Part shown: positions 22,952 through 36,897 of the stretch, in pieces
How the letters are laid out: every line of letters begins with the position of its first letter
How positions within the stretch are numbered: position 1 is the first letter of the stretch
Assembly (NCBI GenBank): GCA_964036665.1
Contig: OZ038531.1
Coordinates: 13,516,168 to 13,580,167, forward strand
Direction: 5' to 3'
Source: Gordius sp. MW1
Lineage: Eukaryota; Nematomorpha; Gordioida; Gordea; Gordiidae
DNA: 64,000 nucleotides
Position numbers and translations under genes: made by a program
The notes under the pieces: generated by a model
What the model was told of the DNA's origin: nothing
Databases searched by the model: none
The model's input: only the letters and a program-made list of their open reading frames with translations

Positions 22952-23959
22952 GATAGTTCTCGCAGCTTAAAACCTCTTTTCGGAAGTCAATCGAGGATAA
23001 TAGGATTCTCAAATTGGCTTACTTTTATATATTTTTTCATGCTCTTTCACATAGAATTGAAAAAAATAAATATTTTTACCTCAAAATTTTTCACATATTT
23101 TTCTTTGAACCGTATTCATCCGATGAAAGTTGTCGTTTTCAGACGTGGTTTCTATGATCCCAAGTAAAAATTTATCAGAATTTAAAAACTATTACTTTGA
23201 AATCATGATCGCATAGAGCAGTTTTTAAAAATTAAGCACTCACGTTGCGATACAACAAACTAATCGCAACAATAAAACGTTGTCTTTTGTCAAAATGATA
23301 GATCTCGCAGCTTAAAACCTCTTTTCGGAAGTCAATCGAGGATAATAGGATTCTCAAATTGGCTTACTTTTATATATTTTTTCATGCTCTTTCACATAAA
23401 ATTGAAAAAAATAAATATTTTTACCTCAAAATTTTTCACATATTTTTCTTTGAACCGTATCCATCCGATGAAAGTTGTCGTTTTCAGACGTGGTTTCTAT
23501 GATCCCAAGTAAAAATTTATCAGAATTTAAAAACTATTACTTTGAAATCATGATCGCATAGAGCAGTTTTCAAAAATTAAGCACATACAACAAACTAATC
23601 GCAACAATAAAACATTGTCTTTTGTCAAAATGATAGTTCTCGCAGCTTAAAACCTCTTTTCGGAAGTCAATCGAGGATAATAGGATTCTCAAATTGGCTT
23701 ACTTTTATATATTTTTTCATGCTCTTTCACATAGAATCGAAAAAAATAAATATTTTTACCTCAAAATTTTTCACATATTTTTCTTTGAACCGTATTCATC
23801 CGATAAAAGTTGTCGTTTTCAGACGTGGTTTCTATGGTCCCAAGTAAAAATTTATCAGAATCTAAAAACTATTACTTTGAAATGATCGCATAGAGCAGTT
23901 TTCAAAAATTAAGCACTCACGTTGCGATACAACAAACTAATCGCAACAATAAAACGTTG

Positions 23960-26900
23960 TCTTTTGTCAAAATGATAGATCTCGCAGCTTAAAACCTCTT
24001 TTCGGAAGTCAATCGAGGATAATAGGATTCTCAAATTGGCTTACTTTTATATATTTTTTCATGCTCTTTCACATAGAATCGAAAAAAATAAATATTTTTA
24101 CCTCAAAATTTTTCACATATTTTTCTTTGAACCGTATTCATCCGATAAAAGTTGTCGTTTTCAGACGTGGTTTCTATGGTCCCAAGTAAAAATTTATCAG
24201 AATCTAAAAACTATTACTTTGAAATGATCGCATAGAGCAGTTTTTAAAAATTAAGCACTCACGTTGCGATACAACAAACTAATCGCAACAATAAAACGTT
24301 GTCTTTTGTCAAAATGATAGTTCTCGCAGCTTAAAACCTCTTTTCGGAAGTCAATCGAGGATAATAGGATTCTCAAATTGGCTTACTTTTATATATTTTT
24401 CATGCTCTTTCACATAGAATCGAAAAAAATAAATATTTTTACCTCAAAATTTTTCACATATTTATCTTTGAACCGTATTCATCCGATGAAAGTTGTCGTT
24501 TTCAGACGTGGTTTCTATGATCCCAAGTAAAAATTTATCAGAATCTAAAAACTATTACTTTGAAATCATGATCGCATAGAGCAGTTTTCAAAAATTAAGC
24601 ACTCACGTTTACAACAAACTAATCGCAACAATAAATCGTTGTCTTTTGTCAAAATGATAGTTCTCGCAGCTTAAAACCTCTTTTTGGAATTCAATCGAGG
24701 ATAATAGGATTCTGATATTGGCTTACTTTTATATATTTTTTCATGCTCTTTCACATAGAATCGAAAAAAATAAATATTTTTCTTTGAACCGTATTCATCC
24801 GATGAAAGTTGTCGTTTTCAGACGTGGTTTCTATGATCCCAAGTAAAAATTTATCAGAATCTAAAAACTATTACTTTGAAATCATGATCGCATAGAGCAG
24901 TTTTCAAAAATTAAGCACTCACGTTTACAACAAACTAATCGCAACAATAATCGTTGTCTTTTGTCAAAATGATAGTTCTCGCAGCTTAAAACCTCTTTTC
25001 GGAAGTCAATCGAGGATAATAGGATTCTCAAATTGGCTTACTTTTATATATTTTTTCATGCTCTTTCACATAGAATCGAAAAAAATTAATATTTTTGCCT
25101 CAAAATTTTTCACATATTTTTCTTTGAACCGTATTCATCCGATGAAAGTTGTCGTTTAAAGACGTGGTTTCTAAGATCCCAAGTAAAAATTTATCAGAAT
25201 CTAAAAACTATTACTTTGAAATGATCGCATAGAGCAGTTTTCAAAAATTAAGCACTCACGTTGCGATACAACAAACTAATCGCAACAATAAAACCTTGTC
25301 TTTTGTCAAAATGATAGTTCTCGCAGCTTAAAACCTCTTTTCGGAAGTCAATCGAGGATAATAGGATTCTCAAATTGGCTTACTTTTATATATTTTTTTT
25401 ATGCTCTTTCACATAAAATCGAAAAAAATAAATATTTTTGCCTCAAAATTTTTCACATATTTTTCTTTGAACCGTATTCATCCGATGAAAGTTGTCGTTT
25501 TCAGACGTGGTTTCTATGATCCCAAGTAAAAATTTATCAGAATCTAAAAACTATTACTTTGAAATCATGATCGCATAGAGCAGTTTTCAAAAATTAAGCA
25601 CTCACGTTTACAACAAACTAATCGCAACAATAAAACGTTGTCTTTTGTCAAAATGATAGTTCTCGCAGCTTAAAACCTCTTTTCGGAAGTCAATCGAGGA
25701 TAATAGGATTCTCAAATTGGCTTACTTTTATATATTTTTTCATGCTCTTTCACATAGAATCGAAAAAAATAAATATTTTTGCCTCAAAATTTTTCACATA
25801 TTTTTCTTTGAACCGTATTCATCCGATGAAAGTTGTCGTTTTAAGACGTGGTTTCTAAGATCCCAAGTAAAAATTTATCAGAATCTAAAAACTATTACTT
25901 TGAAATGATCGCATAGAGCAGTTTTCAAAAATTAAGCACTCACGTTGCGATACAACAAACTAATCGCAACAATAAAACCTTGTCTTTTGTCAAAATGATA
26001 GTTCTCGCAGCTTAAAACCTCTTTTCGGAAGTCAATCGAGGATAATAGGATTCTCAAATTGGCTTACTATTATATATTTTTTCATGCTCTTTCACATAGA
26101 ATCGAAAAAAATAAATATGTTTGCCTCAAAATTTTTCACATATTTTTCTTTGAACCGTATTCATCCGATGAAAGTTGTCGTTTTCAGACGTGGTTTCTAA
26201 GGTCCCAAGTAAAAATTTATCAGAATCTAAAAACTATTACTTTGAAATCATGATCGCATAGAGCAGTTTTCAAAAATTAAGCACTCACGTTGCGATACAA
26301 CAAACTAATCGCAACAATAAAAATGATAGTTCTCGCAGCTTAAAACCTCTTTTCGGAAGTCAATCGAGGATAATAGGATTCTCAAATTGGCTTACTTTTA
26401 TATATTTTTTCATGCTCTTTCACATAGAATTGAAAAAAATAAATATTTTTACCTCAAAATTTTTCACATATTTTTCTTTGAACCGTATTCATCCGATGAA
26501 AGTTGTCGTTTTCAGACGTGGTTTCTATGATCCCAAGTAAAAATTTATCAGAATTTAAAAACTATTACTTTGAAATCATGATCGCATAGAGCAGTTTTTA
26601 AAAATTAAGCACTCACGTTGCGATACAACAAACTAATCGCAACAATAAAACGTTGTCTTTTGTCAAAATGATAGATCTCGCAGCTTAAAACCTCTTTTCG
26701 GAAGTCAATCGAGGATAATAGGATTCTCAAATTGGCTTACTTTTATATATTTTTTCATGCTCTTTCACATAAAATTGAAAAAAATAAATATTTTTACCTC
26801 AAAATTTTTCACATATTTTTCTTTGAACCGTATCCATCCGATGAAAGTTGTCGTTTTCAGACGTGGTTTCTATGATCCCAAGTAAAAATTTATCAGAATT

Positions 26901-27332
26901 TAAAAACTATTACTTTGAAATCATGATCGCATAGAGCAGTTTTCAAAAATTAAGCACATACAACAAACTAATCGCAACAATAAAACATTGTCTTTTGTCA
27001 AAATGATAGTTCTCGCAGCTTAAAACCTCTTTTCGGAAGTCAATCGAGGATAATAGGATTCTCAAATTGGCTTACTTTTATATATTTTTTCATGCTCTTT
27101 CACATAGAATCGAAAAAAATAAATATTTTTACCTCAAAATTTTTCACATATTTTTCTTTGAACCGTATTCATCCGATAAAAGTTGTCGTTTTCAGACGTG
27201 GTTTCTATGGTCCCAAGTAAAAATTTATCAGAATCTAAAAACTATTACTTTGAAATGATCGCATAGAGCAGTTTTCAAAAATTAAGCACTCACGTTGCGA
27301 TACAACAAACTAATAGCAACAATAAAACGTTG
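23960..27332 (+). repeat. 10-monomer HOR, 3,373-bp unit, copy 2
   Basis: Starts are 23960, 24302, 24642, 24957, 25299, 25641, 25983, about 26321, 26656 and 26991, each 3,373 bp after copy 1. All signatures of copy 1, including the 25-bp and 17-bp deletions, are kept. That makes independent origin very unlikely and shows that whole 10-monomer blocks are the unit of turnover here. Similarity to the next block drops at 27315. Confidence 0.93.
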
Positions 27333-29387
27333 TCTTTTGTCAAAATGATAGTTCTCGCAGCTTAAAACCTCTTTTCGGAAGTTAATCGAGGATAATAGTA
27401 TTCTCAAATTGGCTTACTTTTATATATTTTTTCATGCTCTTTCACATAGAATCAAAAAAAATAAATATTTTTGCCTCAAAATTTTTCACATATTTTTCTT
27501 TGAACCGTATTCATCCGATGAAAGTTGTCGTTTTCAGACGTGGTTTCTATGATCCCAAGTAAAAATTTATCAGAATTTAAAAACTATTACTTTGAAATCA
27601 TGATCGCATAGAGCAGTTTTAAAAAATTAAGCACTCACGTTGCGATACAACAAACTAATCGCAACAATAAAACGTTGTCTTTTGTCAAAATGATAGTTCT
27701 CGCAGCTTAAAACCTCTTTTCGGAAGTCAATCGAGGATAATAGGATTCTCAAATTGGCTTACTTTTATATATTTTTCATGCTCTTTCACATAGAATCGAA
27801 AAAAATAAATATTTTTACCTCAAAATTTTTCACATATTTATCTTTGAACCGTATTCATCCGATGAAAGTTGTCGTTTTCAGACGTGGTTTCTATGATCCC
27901 AAGTAAAAATTTATCAGAATCTAAAAACTATTACTTTGAAATCATGATCGCATAGAGCAGTTTTCAAAAATTAAGCACTCACGTTTACAACAAACTAATC
28001 GCAACAATAAATCGTTGTCTTTTGTCAAAATGATAGTTCTCGCAGCTTAAAACCTCTTTTCGGAATTCAATCGAGGATAATAGGATTCTGATATTGGCTT
28101 ACTTTTATATATTTTTTCATGCTCTTTCACATAGAATCGAAAAAAATAAATATTTTTGCCTCAAAATTTTTCACATATTTTTCTTTGAACCGTATTCATC
28201 CGATGAAAGTTGTCGTTTTCAGACGTGGTTTCTAAGGTCCCAAGTAAAAATTTATCAGAATCTAAAAACTATTACTTTGAAATCATGATCGCATAGAGCA
28301 GTTTTCAAAAATTAAGCACTCACGTTGCGATACAACAAACTAATCGCAACAATAAAACGTTGTCTTTTGTCAAAATGATAGTTCTCGCAGCTTAAAACCT
28401 CTTTTCGGAAGTCAATCGAAGATAATAGGATTCTCAAATTGGCTTACTTTTATATATTTTTTCATGCTCTTTCACATAGAATCGAAAAAAATAAATATTT
28501 TTACTTCAAAATTTTTCACATATTTTTCTTTAAACCGTATTCATCCGATGAAAGTTGTCGTTTTCAGACGTGGTTTCTATGATCCCAAGTAAAAATTTAT
28601 CAGAATTTAAAAACTATTACTTTGAAATCATGATCGCATAGAGCAGTTTTCAAAAATTAAGCACTCACGTTGCGATACAACAAACTAATCGCAACAATAA
28701 AACGTTGTCTTTTGTCAAAATGATAGTTCTCGCAGCTTAAAACCTCTTTTCGGAAGTCAATCGAGCATAATAGGATTCTCAAATTGGCTTACTTTTATAT
28801 ATTTTTTTATGCTCTTTCACATAGAATCAAAAAAAATAAATATTTTTACCTCAAAATTTTTCACATATTTTTCTTTGAACCGTATTCATCCGATGAAAGT
28901 TGTCGTTTTCAGACGTGGTTTCTATGATCCCAAGTCAAAATTTATCAGAATTTAAAAACTATTAATTTGAAATCATGATCGCATAGAGGAGTTTTCAAAA
29001 ATTAAGCACATACAACAAACTAATCGCAACAATAAAACGTTATCTTTTGTCAAAATGATAGTTCTCGCAGCTTAAAACCTCTTTTCGGAAGTCAATCGAG
29101 AATAATAGGATTCTGATATTGGCTTACTTTTATATATTTTTTCATGCTCTTTCACATAAAATCGAAAAAAATAAATATTTTTGCCTCAAAATTTTTCACA
29201 TATTTTTCTTTGAACCGTATTCATCCGATGAAAGTTGTCGTTTTCAGACGTGGTTTCTATGATCCCAAGTAAAAATTTATCAGAATTTAAAAACTATTAC
29301 TTTGAAATCATGATCGCATAGAGCAGTTTTCAAAAATTAAGCACTCACGTTGCGATACAACAAACTAATCGCAACAATAAAACGTTG
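27333..29387 (+). repeat. Long-range block, partner of 36898-38955
   Basis: Starts are 27333, 27678, 28018, 28363, 28708 and 29043. Order and signatures match 36898, 37243, 37583, 37931, 38276 and 38611: GTTAATCG with AATAGTATTC; TATTTTTCATG; CTGATATTGG with CTAAGGTCCC; a plain unit; GAGCATAAT with GTCAAAATTT; and GAATAAT with CTGATATT. The two blocks are 28 monomers (9,565 bp) apart. The partner has a CCG duplication near 37756. Confidence 0.83.
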
Positions 29388-30737
29388 TCTTTTGTCAAAA
29401 TGATAGTTCTCGCAGCTTAAAACCTCTTTTCGGAAGTCAATCGAGCATAATAGGATTCTCAAATTGGCTTACTTTTATATATTTTTTTATGCTCTTTCAC
29501 ATAGAATCGAAAAAAATAAATATTTTTACCTCAAAATTTTTCACATGTTTTTCTTTGAACCGTATTCATCCGATGAAAGTTGTCGTTTTCAGACGTGGTT
29601 TCTATGATCCCAAGTCAAAATTTATCAGAATTTAAAAACTATTAATTTGAAATCATGATCGCATAGAGGAGTTTTCAAAAATTAAGCACATACAACAAAC
29701 TAATCGCAACAATAAAACGTTATCTTTTGTCAAAATGATAGTTCTCGCAGCTTAAAACCTCTTTTCGGAAGTCAATCGAGAATAATAGGATTCTCAAATT
29801 GGCTTACTTTTATATATTTTTTCATGCTCTTTCACATAGAATCGAAAAAAATAAATATTTTTACCTCGAAATTTTTCACATATTTTTCTTTGAACCGTAT
29901 TCATCCGATGAAAGTTGTCGTTTTCAGACGTGGTTTCTATGATCCCAAGTAAAAATTTATCAGAATTTAAAAACTATTACTTTGAAATCATTATCGCATG
30001 GAGCAGTTTTCAAAAATTAAGCACATACAACAAACTAATCGCAACAATAAAACGTTGTCTTTTGTCAAAATGATAATTCTCGCAGCTTAAAACCTCTTTT
30101 CGGAAGTCAATTGAGCATAATAGGATTCTCAAATTGGCTTACTTTTATATACTTTTTTATGCTCTTTCACATAGAATCGAAAAAAACAAATATTTTTACC
30201 TCAAAATTTTTCACATATTTTTCTTTGAAGCGTATTCATCCGATGAAAGTTGTCGTTTTCAGACGTGGTTTCTATGATCCCAAGTAAAAATTTATCAGAA
30301 TTTAAAAACTATTAATTTGAAATCATGATCGCATAGAGGAGTTTTCAAAAATTAAGCACATACAACAAACTAATCGCAACAATAAAACGTTATCTTTTGT
30401 CAAAATGATAGTTCTCGCAGCTTAAAACCTCTTTTCGGAAGTCAATCAAGAATAATAGGATTCTCAAATTGGCTTACTTTTATATATTTTTTCATGCTCT
30501 TTCACATAGAACCAAAAAAAATAAATATTTTTACCTCGAAATTTTTCACATATTTTTCTTTGAACCGTATTCATCCGATGAAAGTTGTCGTTTTCAGACG
30601 TGGTTTCTATGATCCCAAGTAAAAATTTATCAGAATTTAAAAACTATTACTTTGAAATCATGATCGCATAGAGCAGTTTTCAAAAATTAAGCACTCACGT
30701 TGCGATACAACAAACTAATCGCAACAATAAAACGTTG
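29388..30737 (+). repeat. Alternating GAGCATAAT / GAGAATAAT dimers
   Basis: Starts are 29388, 29723, 30058 and 30393. Two dimers: GAGCATAAT monomers (GTCAAAATTT at 29388; TATACTTTTTT and AAACAAAT at 30058) alternate with GAATAAT/CTCGAAAT monomers (29723 with CATTATCGCATGGAG; 30393 with ACCAAAAAAAA). They correspond to 39301-40305 in the 7-monomer HOR domain. The 10-bp dyad deletion is present in three of four. Confidence 0.8.
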
Positions 30738-33700
30738 TCTTTTGTCAAAATGATAGTTCTCGCAGCTTAAAACCTCTTTTCGGAAGTCAATCGAGGATAA
30801 TAGGATTCTCAAATTGGCTTACTTTTATATATTTTTTCATGCTCTTTCACATAGAATCAAAAAAAATAAATATTTTTACCTCAAAATTTTTCACATATTT
30901 TTCTTTGAACCGTATTCATCCGATGAAAGTTGTCGTTTTCAGACGTGGTTTCTATGATCCCAAGTAAAAATTTATCAGAATCTAAAAACTATTACTTTGA
31001 AATGATCGCATAGAGCAGTTTTCAAAAATTAAGGACTCACGTTGCGATACAACAAACTAATCGCAACAATAAAACGTTGTCTTTTGTCAAAATGATAGTT
31101 CTCGCAGCTTAAAACCTCTTTTCGGAAGTCAAACGAGGATAATAGGATTCTCAAATTGGCTTACTTTTATATATTTTTTCATGCTCTTTCACATAGAATC
31201 GAAAAAAATAAATATGTTTGCCTCAAAATTTTTCACATATTTTTCTTTGAACCGTATTCATCCGATGAAAGTTGTCGTTTTCATAACGTGGTTTCTAAGG
31301 TCCCAAGTAAAAATTTATCAGAATCTAAAAACTATTACTTTGAAATCATGATCGCATAGAGCAGTTTTCAAAAATTAAGCACTCACGTTGCGATACAACA
31401 AACTAATCGCAACAATAAAACGTTGTCATTTGTCAAAATGATAGTTCTCGCAGCTTAAAACCTCTTTTCGGAAGTCTCGAGGATAATAGGATTCTCAAAT
31501 TGGCTTACTTTTATATATTTTTTCATGCTCTTTCACATAGAATTGAAAAAAATAAATATTTTTACCTCAAAATTTTTCACATATTTTTCTTTGAACCGTA
31601 TTCATCCGATGAAAGTTGTCGTTTTCAGACGTGGTTTCTATGATCCCAAGTAAAAATTTATCAGAATTTAAAAACTATTACTTTGAAATCATGATCGCAT
31701 AGAGCAGTTTTCAAAAATTAAGCACTCACGTTGCGATACAACAAACTAATCGCAACAATAAAACGTTGTCTTTTGTCAAAATGATAGATCTCGCAGCTTA
31801 AAACCTCTTTTCGGAAGTCAATCGAGGATAATAGGATTCTCAAATTGGCTTACTTTTATATATTTTTTCATCCTCTTTCACATAAAATCGAAAAAAATAA
31901 ATATTTTTACCTCAAAATTTTTCACATATTTTTCTTTGAACCGTATTCATCCGATGAAAGTTGTCGTTTTCAGACGTGGTTTCTATGATCCCAAGTAAAA
32001 ATTTATCAGAATTTAAAAACTATTACTTTGAAATCATGATCGCATAGAGCAGTTTTCAAAAATTAAGCACATACAACAAACTAATCGCAACAATAAAACA
32101 TTGTCTTTTGTCAAAATGATAGTTCTCGCAGCTTAAAACCTCTTTTCGGAAGTCAATCGAGGATAATAGGATTCTCAAATTGGCTTACTTTTATATATTT
32201 TTTTATGCTCTTTCACATAGAATTGAAAAAAATAAATATTTTTACCTCAAAATTTTTCACATATTTTTCTTTGAACCGTATTCATCCGATGAAAGTTGTC
32301 GTTTTCAGACGTGGTTTATGGTCCCAAGTAAAAATTTATCAGAATCTAAAAACTATTACTTTGAAATCATGATCGCATAGAGCAGTTTTCCAAAATTAAG
32401 CACTCACGTTGCGATACAACAAACTAATCGCAACAATAAAACGTTATCTTTTGTCAAAATGATATTCTCGCAGCTTAAAACCTCTTTTCGGAAGTCAATC
32501 GAGAATAATAGGATTCTCAAATTGGCTTACTTTTATATAATTTTTCATGCTCTTTCACATAGAATCGAAAAAAATAAATATTTTTACCTCAAAATTTTTC
32601 ACATATTTTTCTTTGAACCGTATTCATCCGATGAAAGTTGTCGTTTTCAGACGTGGTTTCTATGATCCCAAGTAAAAATTTATCAGAATCTAAAAACTAT
32701 TACTTTGAAATGATCGCATAGAGCAGTTTTCAAAAATTAAGCACTCACGTTGCGATACAACAAACTAATCGCAACAATAAAACGTTGTCTTTTGTCAAAA
32801 TGATAGTTCTCGCAGCTTAAAACCTCTTTTCGGAAGTCAATCGAGGATAATAGTATTCTCAAATTGGCTTACTTTTATATATTTTTTCATGCTCTTTCAC
32901 ATAGAATCGAAAAAATAAATATTTTTACCTCAAAATTTTTCACATACTTTCTTTGAACCGTATTCATCCGATGAAAGTTGTCGTTTTCAGACGTGGTATC
33001 TATGATCCCAAGTAAAAATTTATCAGAATTTAAAAACTATTACTTTGAAATCATGATCGCATAGAGCAGTTTTCAAAAATTAAGCACTCACGTTGCGATA
33101 CAACAAACTAATCGCAACAATAAAACGTTGTCTTTTGTCAAAATGATAGTTCTCGCAGCTTAAAACTCTTTTCGGAAGTCAATCGAGCATAATAGGATTC
33201 TCAAATTGGCTTCCTTTTATATATTTTTTTATGCTCTTTCACATAGAATCGAAAAAAACAAATATTTTTACCTCAAAATTTTTCACATAGTTTTCTTTGA
33301 ACCGTATTCATCCGATGAAAGTTGTAGTTTTCAGACGTGGTTTCTATGATCCCAAGTAAAAATTTATCAGAATTTAAAAACTATTAATTTGAAATCATGA
33401 TCGCATAGAGGAGTTTTCAAAAATTAAGCACATACAACAAACTAATCGCAACAATAAAACGTTATCTTTTGTCAAAATGATAGTTCTCGCAGCTTAAAAC
33501 CTCTTTTCGGAAGTCAATCGAGAATAATAGGATTCTCAAATTGGCTTACTTTTATATATTTTTTCATGCTCTTTCACATAGAATCGAAAAAAATAAATAT
33601 TTTTACCTCGAAATTTTTCACATATTTTTCTTTGAACCGTATTCATCCGATGAAAGTTGTCGTTTTCAGACGTGGTTTCTATGATCCCAAGTAAAAATTT

Positions 33701-33809
33701 ATCAGAATTTAAAAACTATTACTTTGAAATCATGATCGCATAGAGCAGTTTTCAAAAATTAAGCACTCACGTTGCGATACAACAAACTAATCGCAACAAT
33801 AAAACGTTG
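30738..33809 (+). repeat. Nine-monomer long-range block, partner of 44375-47438
   Basis: Starts are 30738, 31080, 31426, 31769, 32104, 32447, 32788, 33131 and 33465. The same order occurs at 44375, 44717, 45062, 45407, 45742, 46075, 46416, 46760 and 47094, about 13.6 kb (40 monomers) downstream. Shared marks are AAGGACTCACG, ATATGTTTGCC with CTAAGGTCCC, GTGGTTTATGGTCCC, the 1-bp deletion GATATTCTCG, GGTATCTATG, AAAACTCTTTTCG and GTTGTAGTTTTC. Local differences such as TCATAACGTGG (31287) and AAGTCTCGAGG (31473) are private to this copy. Confidence 0.83.
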
Positions 33810-36800
33810 TCTTTTGTCAAAATGATATTTCTCGCAGCTTAAAACCTCTTTTCGGAAGTCAATCGAGGATAATAGGATTCTCAAATTGGCTTACTTTTAT
33901 ATATTTTTTTATGCTCTTTCACATAGAATCGAAAAAAATAAATATTTTTGCCTCAAAATTTTTCACATATTTTTCTTTGAACCGTGTTCATCCGATGAAA
34001 GTTGTCGTTTTCAGACGTGGTTTCTATGATCCCAAGTAAAAATTTATCAGAATCTAAAAACTATTACTTTGAAATCATGATCGCATAGAGCAGTTTTTAA
34101 AAATTAAGCACTAACGTTGCGATACAACAAACTAATCGCAACAATAAAACGTTGTCTTTTGTCAAAATGATATTTCTCGCAGCTTAAAACCTCTTTTCAG
34201 AAGTCAATCGAGGATAATAGGATTCTCAAATTGGCTTACTTTTATATATTTTTTCATGCTCTTTCACATAAAATCGAAAAAAATAAATATTTTAGCCTCA
34301 AAATTTTTCACATATTTTTCTTTGAACCGTATTCATCCGATGAAAGTTGTCGTTTTCAGACGTGGTTTCTATGATCCCAAGTAAATATTTATCAGAATCT
34401 AAAAACTATTACTTTGAAATGATCGCATAGAGCAGTTTTCAAAAATTAAGGACTCACGTTGCGATACAACAAACTAATCGCAACAATAAAACGTTGTCTT
34501 TTGTCAAAATGATAGTTCTCGCAGCATAAAACCTTTTTTCGGAAGTCAATCGAGGATAATAGGATTCTCAAATTGGCTTACTTTTATATATTTTTTCATG
34601 CTCTTTCACATAGAATCGAAAAAAATAAATATGTTTGCCTCAAAATTTTTCACATATTTTTCTTTGAACCGTATTCATCCGATGAAAGTTGTCGTTTTCA
34701 GACGTGGTTTCTATGATCCCAAGTAAAAATTTATCAGAATTTAAAAACTATTACTTTGAAATCATGATCGCATAGAGCAGTTTTCAAAAATTAAGCACTC
34801 ACGTTGCGATACAACAAACTAATCGCAACAATAAAACGTTGTCTATTGTCAAAATGATAGATCTCGCAGCTTAAAACCTCTTTTCGGAAGTCAATCGAGG
34901 ATAATAGGATTCTCAAATTGGCTTACTTTTATATATTTTTTCATGCTCTTTCACATAAAATCGAAAAAAATAAATATTTTTACCTCAAAATTTTTCACAT
35001 ATTTTTCTTTGAACCGTATTCATCCGATGAAAGTTGTCGTTTTCAGACGTGGTTTCTATGATCCCAAGTAAAAATTTATCAGAATTTAAAAACTATTACT
35101 TTGAAATCATGATCGCATAGAGCAGTTTTCAAAAATTAAGCACATACAACAAACTAATCGCAACAATAAAACATTGTCTTTTGTCAAAATGATAGTTCTC
35201 GCAGCTTAAAACCTCTTTTCGGAAGTCAATCGAGAATAATAGGATTCTCAAATTGGCTTACTTTTATATATTTTTTCATGCTCTTTCACATAGAATCGAA
35301 AAAAATAAATATTTTTACCTCGAAATTTTTCACCTATTTTTCTTTGAACCGTATTCATCCGATGAAAGTTGTCGTTTTCAGACGTGGTTTCTATGATCCC
35401 AAGTAAAAATTTATCAGAATTTAAAAACTATTACTTTGAAATCATGATCGCATAGAGCAGTTTTCAAAAATTAAGCACTCACGTTGCGATACAACAAACT
35501 AATCGCAACAATAAAACGTTGTCTTTTGTCAAAATGATAGTTCTCGCAGCTTAAAACCTCTTTTCGGAAGTCAATCGAGGATAATAGGATTCTCAAATTG
35601 GCTTACTTTTATATATTTTTTCATGCTCTTTCACATAGAATCGAAAAAAATAAATATTTTTACCTCAAAATTTTTCACATATTTTTCTTTGAACCGTATT
35701 CATCCGATGAAAGTTGTCGTTTTCAGACGTGGTTTCTATGATCCCAAGTAAAAATTTATCAGAATCGAAAAACTATTACTTTGAAATGATCGCATAGAGC
35801 AGTTTTCAAAAATTAAGCACTCACGTTGCGATACAACAAACTAATCGCAACAATAAAACGTTGTCTTTTGTCAAAATGATAGTTCTCGCAGCTTAAAACC
35901 TCTTTTCGGAAGTCAATCAAGGATAATAGGATTCTCAAATTGGCTTACTTTTATATATTTTTTCATGCTCTTTCACATAGAATCGAAAAAAATAAATATG
36001 TTTGCCTCAAAATTTTTCACATATTTTTCTTTGAACCGTATTCATCCGATGAAAGTTGTCGTTTTCAGACGTGGTTTCTAAGGTCCCAAGTAAAAATTTA
36101 TCAGAATCTAAAAACTATTACTTTGAAATCATGATCGCATAGAGCAGTTTTCAAAAATTAAGCACTCACGTTGCGATACAACAAACTAATCGCAACAATA
36201 AAACGTTGTCTTTTGTCAAAATGATAGTTCTCGCAGCTTAAAACCTCTTTTCGGAAGTCAATCGAGGATAATAGGATTCTCAAATTGGCTTATTTTTATA
36301 TATTTTTTCATGCTCTTTCACATAGAATTGAAAAAAATAAATATTTTTACCTAAAATTTTTCACATATTTTTCTTTGAACCGTATTCATCCGATGAAAGT
36401 TGTCGTTTTCAGACGTGGTTTCTATGATCCCAAGTAGAAATTTATCAGAATTTAAAAACTATTACTTTGAAATCATGATCGCATAGAGCAGTTTTCAAAA
36501 ATTAAGCACTCACGTTGCGATACAACAAACTAATCGCAACAATAAAACGTTGTCTTTTGTCAAAATGATAGATCTCGCAGCTTAAAACCTCTTTTCGGAA
36601 GTCAATCGAGGATAATAGGATTCTCAAATTGGCTTACTTTTATATATTTTTTCATGCTCTTTCACATAAAATCGAAAAAAATAAATATTTTTACCTCAAA
36701 ATTTTTCACATATTTTTCTTTGAACCGTATTCATCCGATGAAAGTTGCCGTTTTCAGACGTGGTTTCTATGATCCCAAGTAAAAATTTATCAGAATTTAA

Positions 36801-36897
36801 AAACTATTACTTTGAAATCATGATCGCATAGAGCAGTTTTCAAAAATTAAGCACTCACGTTGCGATACAACAAACTAATCGCAACAATAAAACATTG
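33810..36897 (+). repeat. Rearranged copies of the 30738 block
   Basis: Starts are 33810, 34155, 34497, 34842, 35177, 35522, 35864, 36209 and 36553. GATATTTCTC units (33810, 34155) are followed by AAGGACTC, ATGTTTG and GATAGATC units related to 31080-31769. The run 35522, 35864, 36209, 36553 then repeats the 30738-31769 order. CACCTATTTTTC (35331), GTCTATTG (34842) and GCATAAAACC (34525) are private point changes. Confidence 0.75.
34497..34841 (+). repeat. Chimeric monomer
   Basis: The 5' part (ATCGAAAAAAATAAATATG, GCCTC) is that of the 31080/35864/44717 type. The 3' part (CTATGATCC, CAGAATTTAAAAACT) is that of the next monomer in those blocks (31426/36209/45062). One 345-bp unit therefore stands where two normally occur, as expected after an unequal crossover that deleted one monomer. 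The switch lies between about 34640 and 34715. Confidence 0.72.

Larger units (their letters stand above)
20587..23959 (+). repeat. 10-monomer HOR, 3,373-bp unit, copy 1
   Basis: Starts are 20587, 20929, 21269, 21584, 21926, 22268, 22610, about 22948, 23283 and 23618. Each unit has its own signature: GATAAAAG with TATGGTCCC; TATTTTTCATG with TTTATC; a 25-bp deletion (21401-21408 junction); AAAATTAATA with GTTTAAAGACG; ACCTTGTC with a long T-run; TTTTAAGACG; TACTATTATA with ATATGTTTG; a 17-bp junction deletion; GATAGATC with GTATCCATC; and CACATAC. Copy 2 follows directly. I see about four differences in 3,373 bp (near 20606, 20871, 21621 and 23942/27315). Confidence 0.93.
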
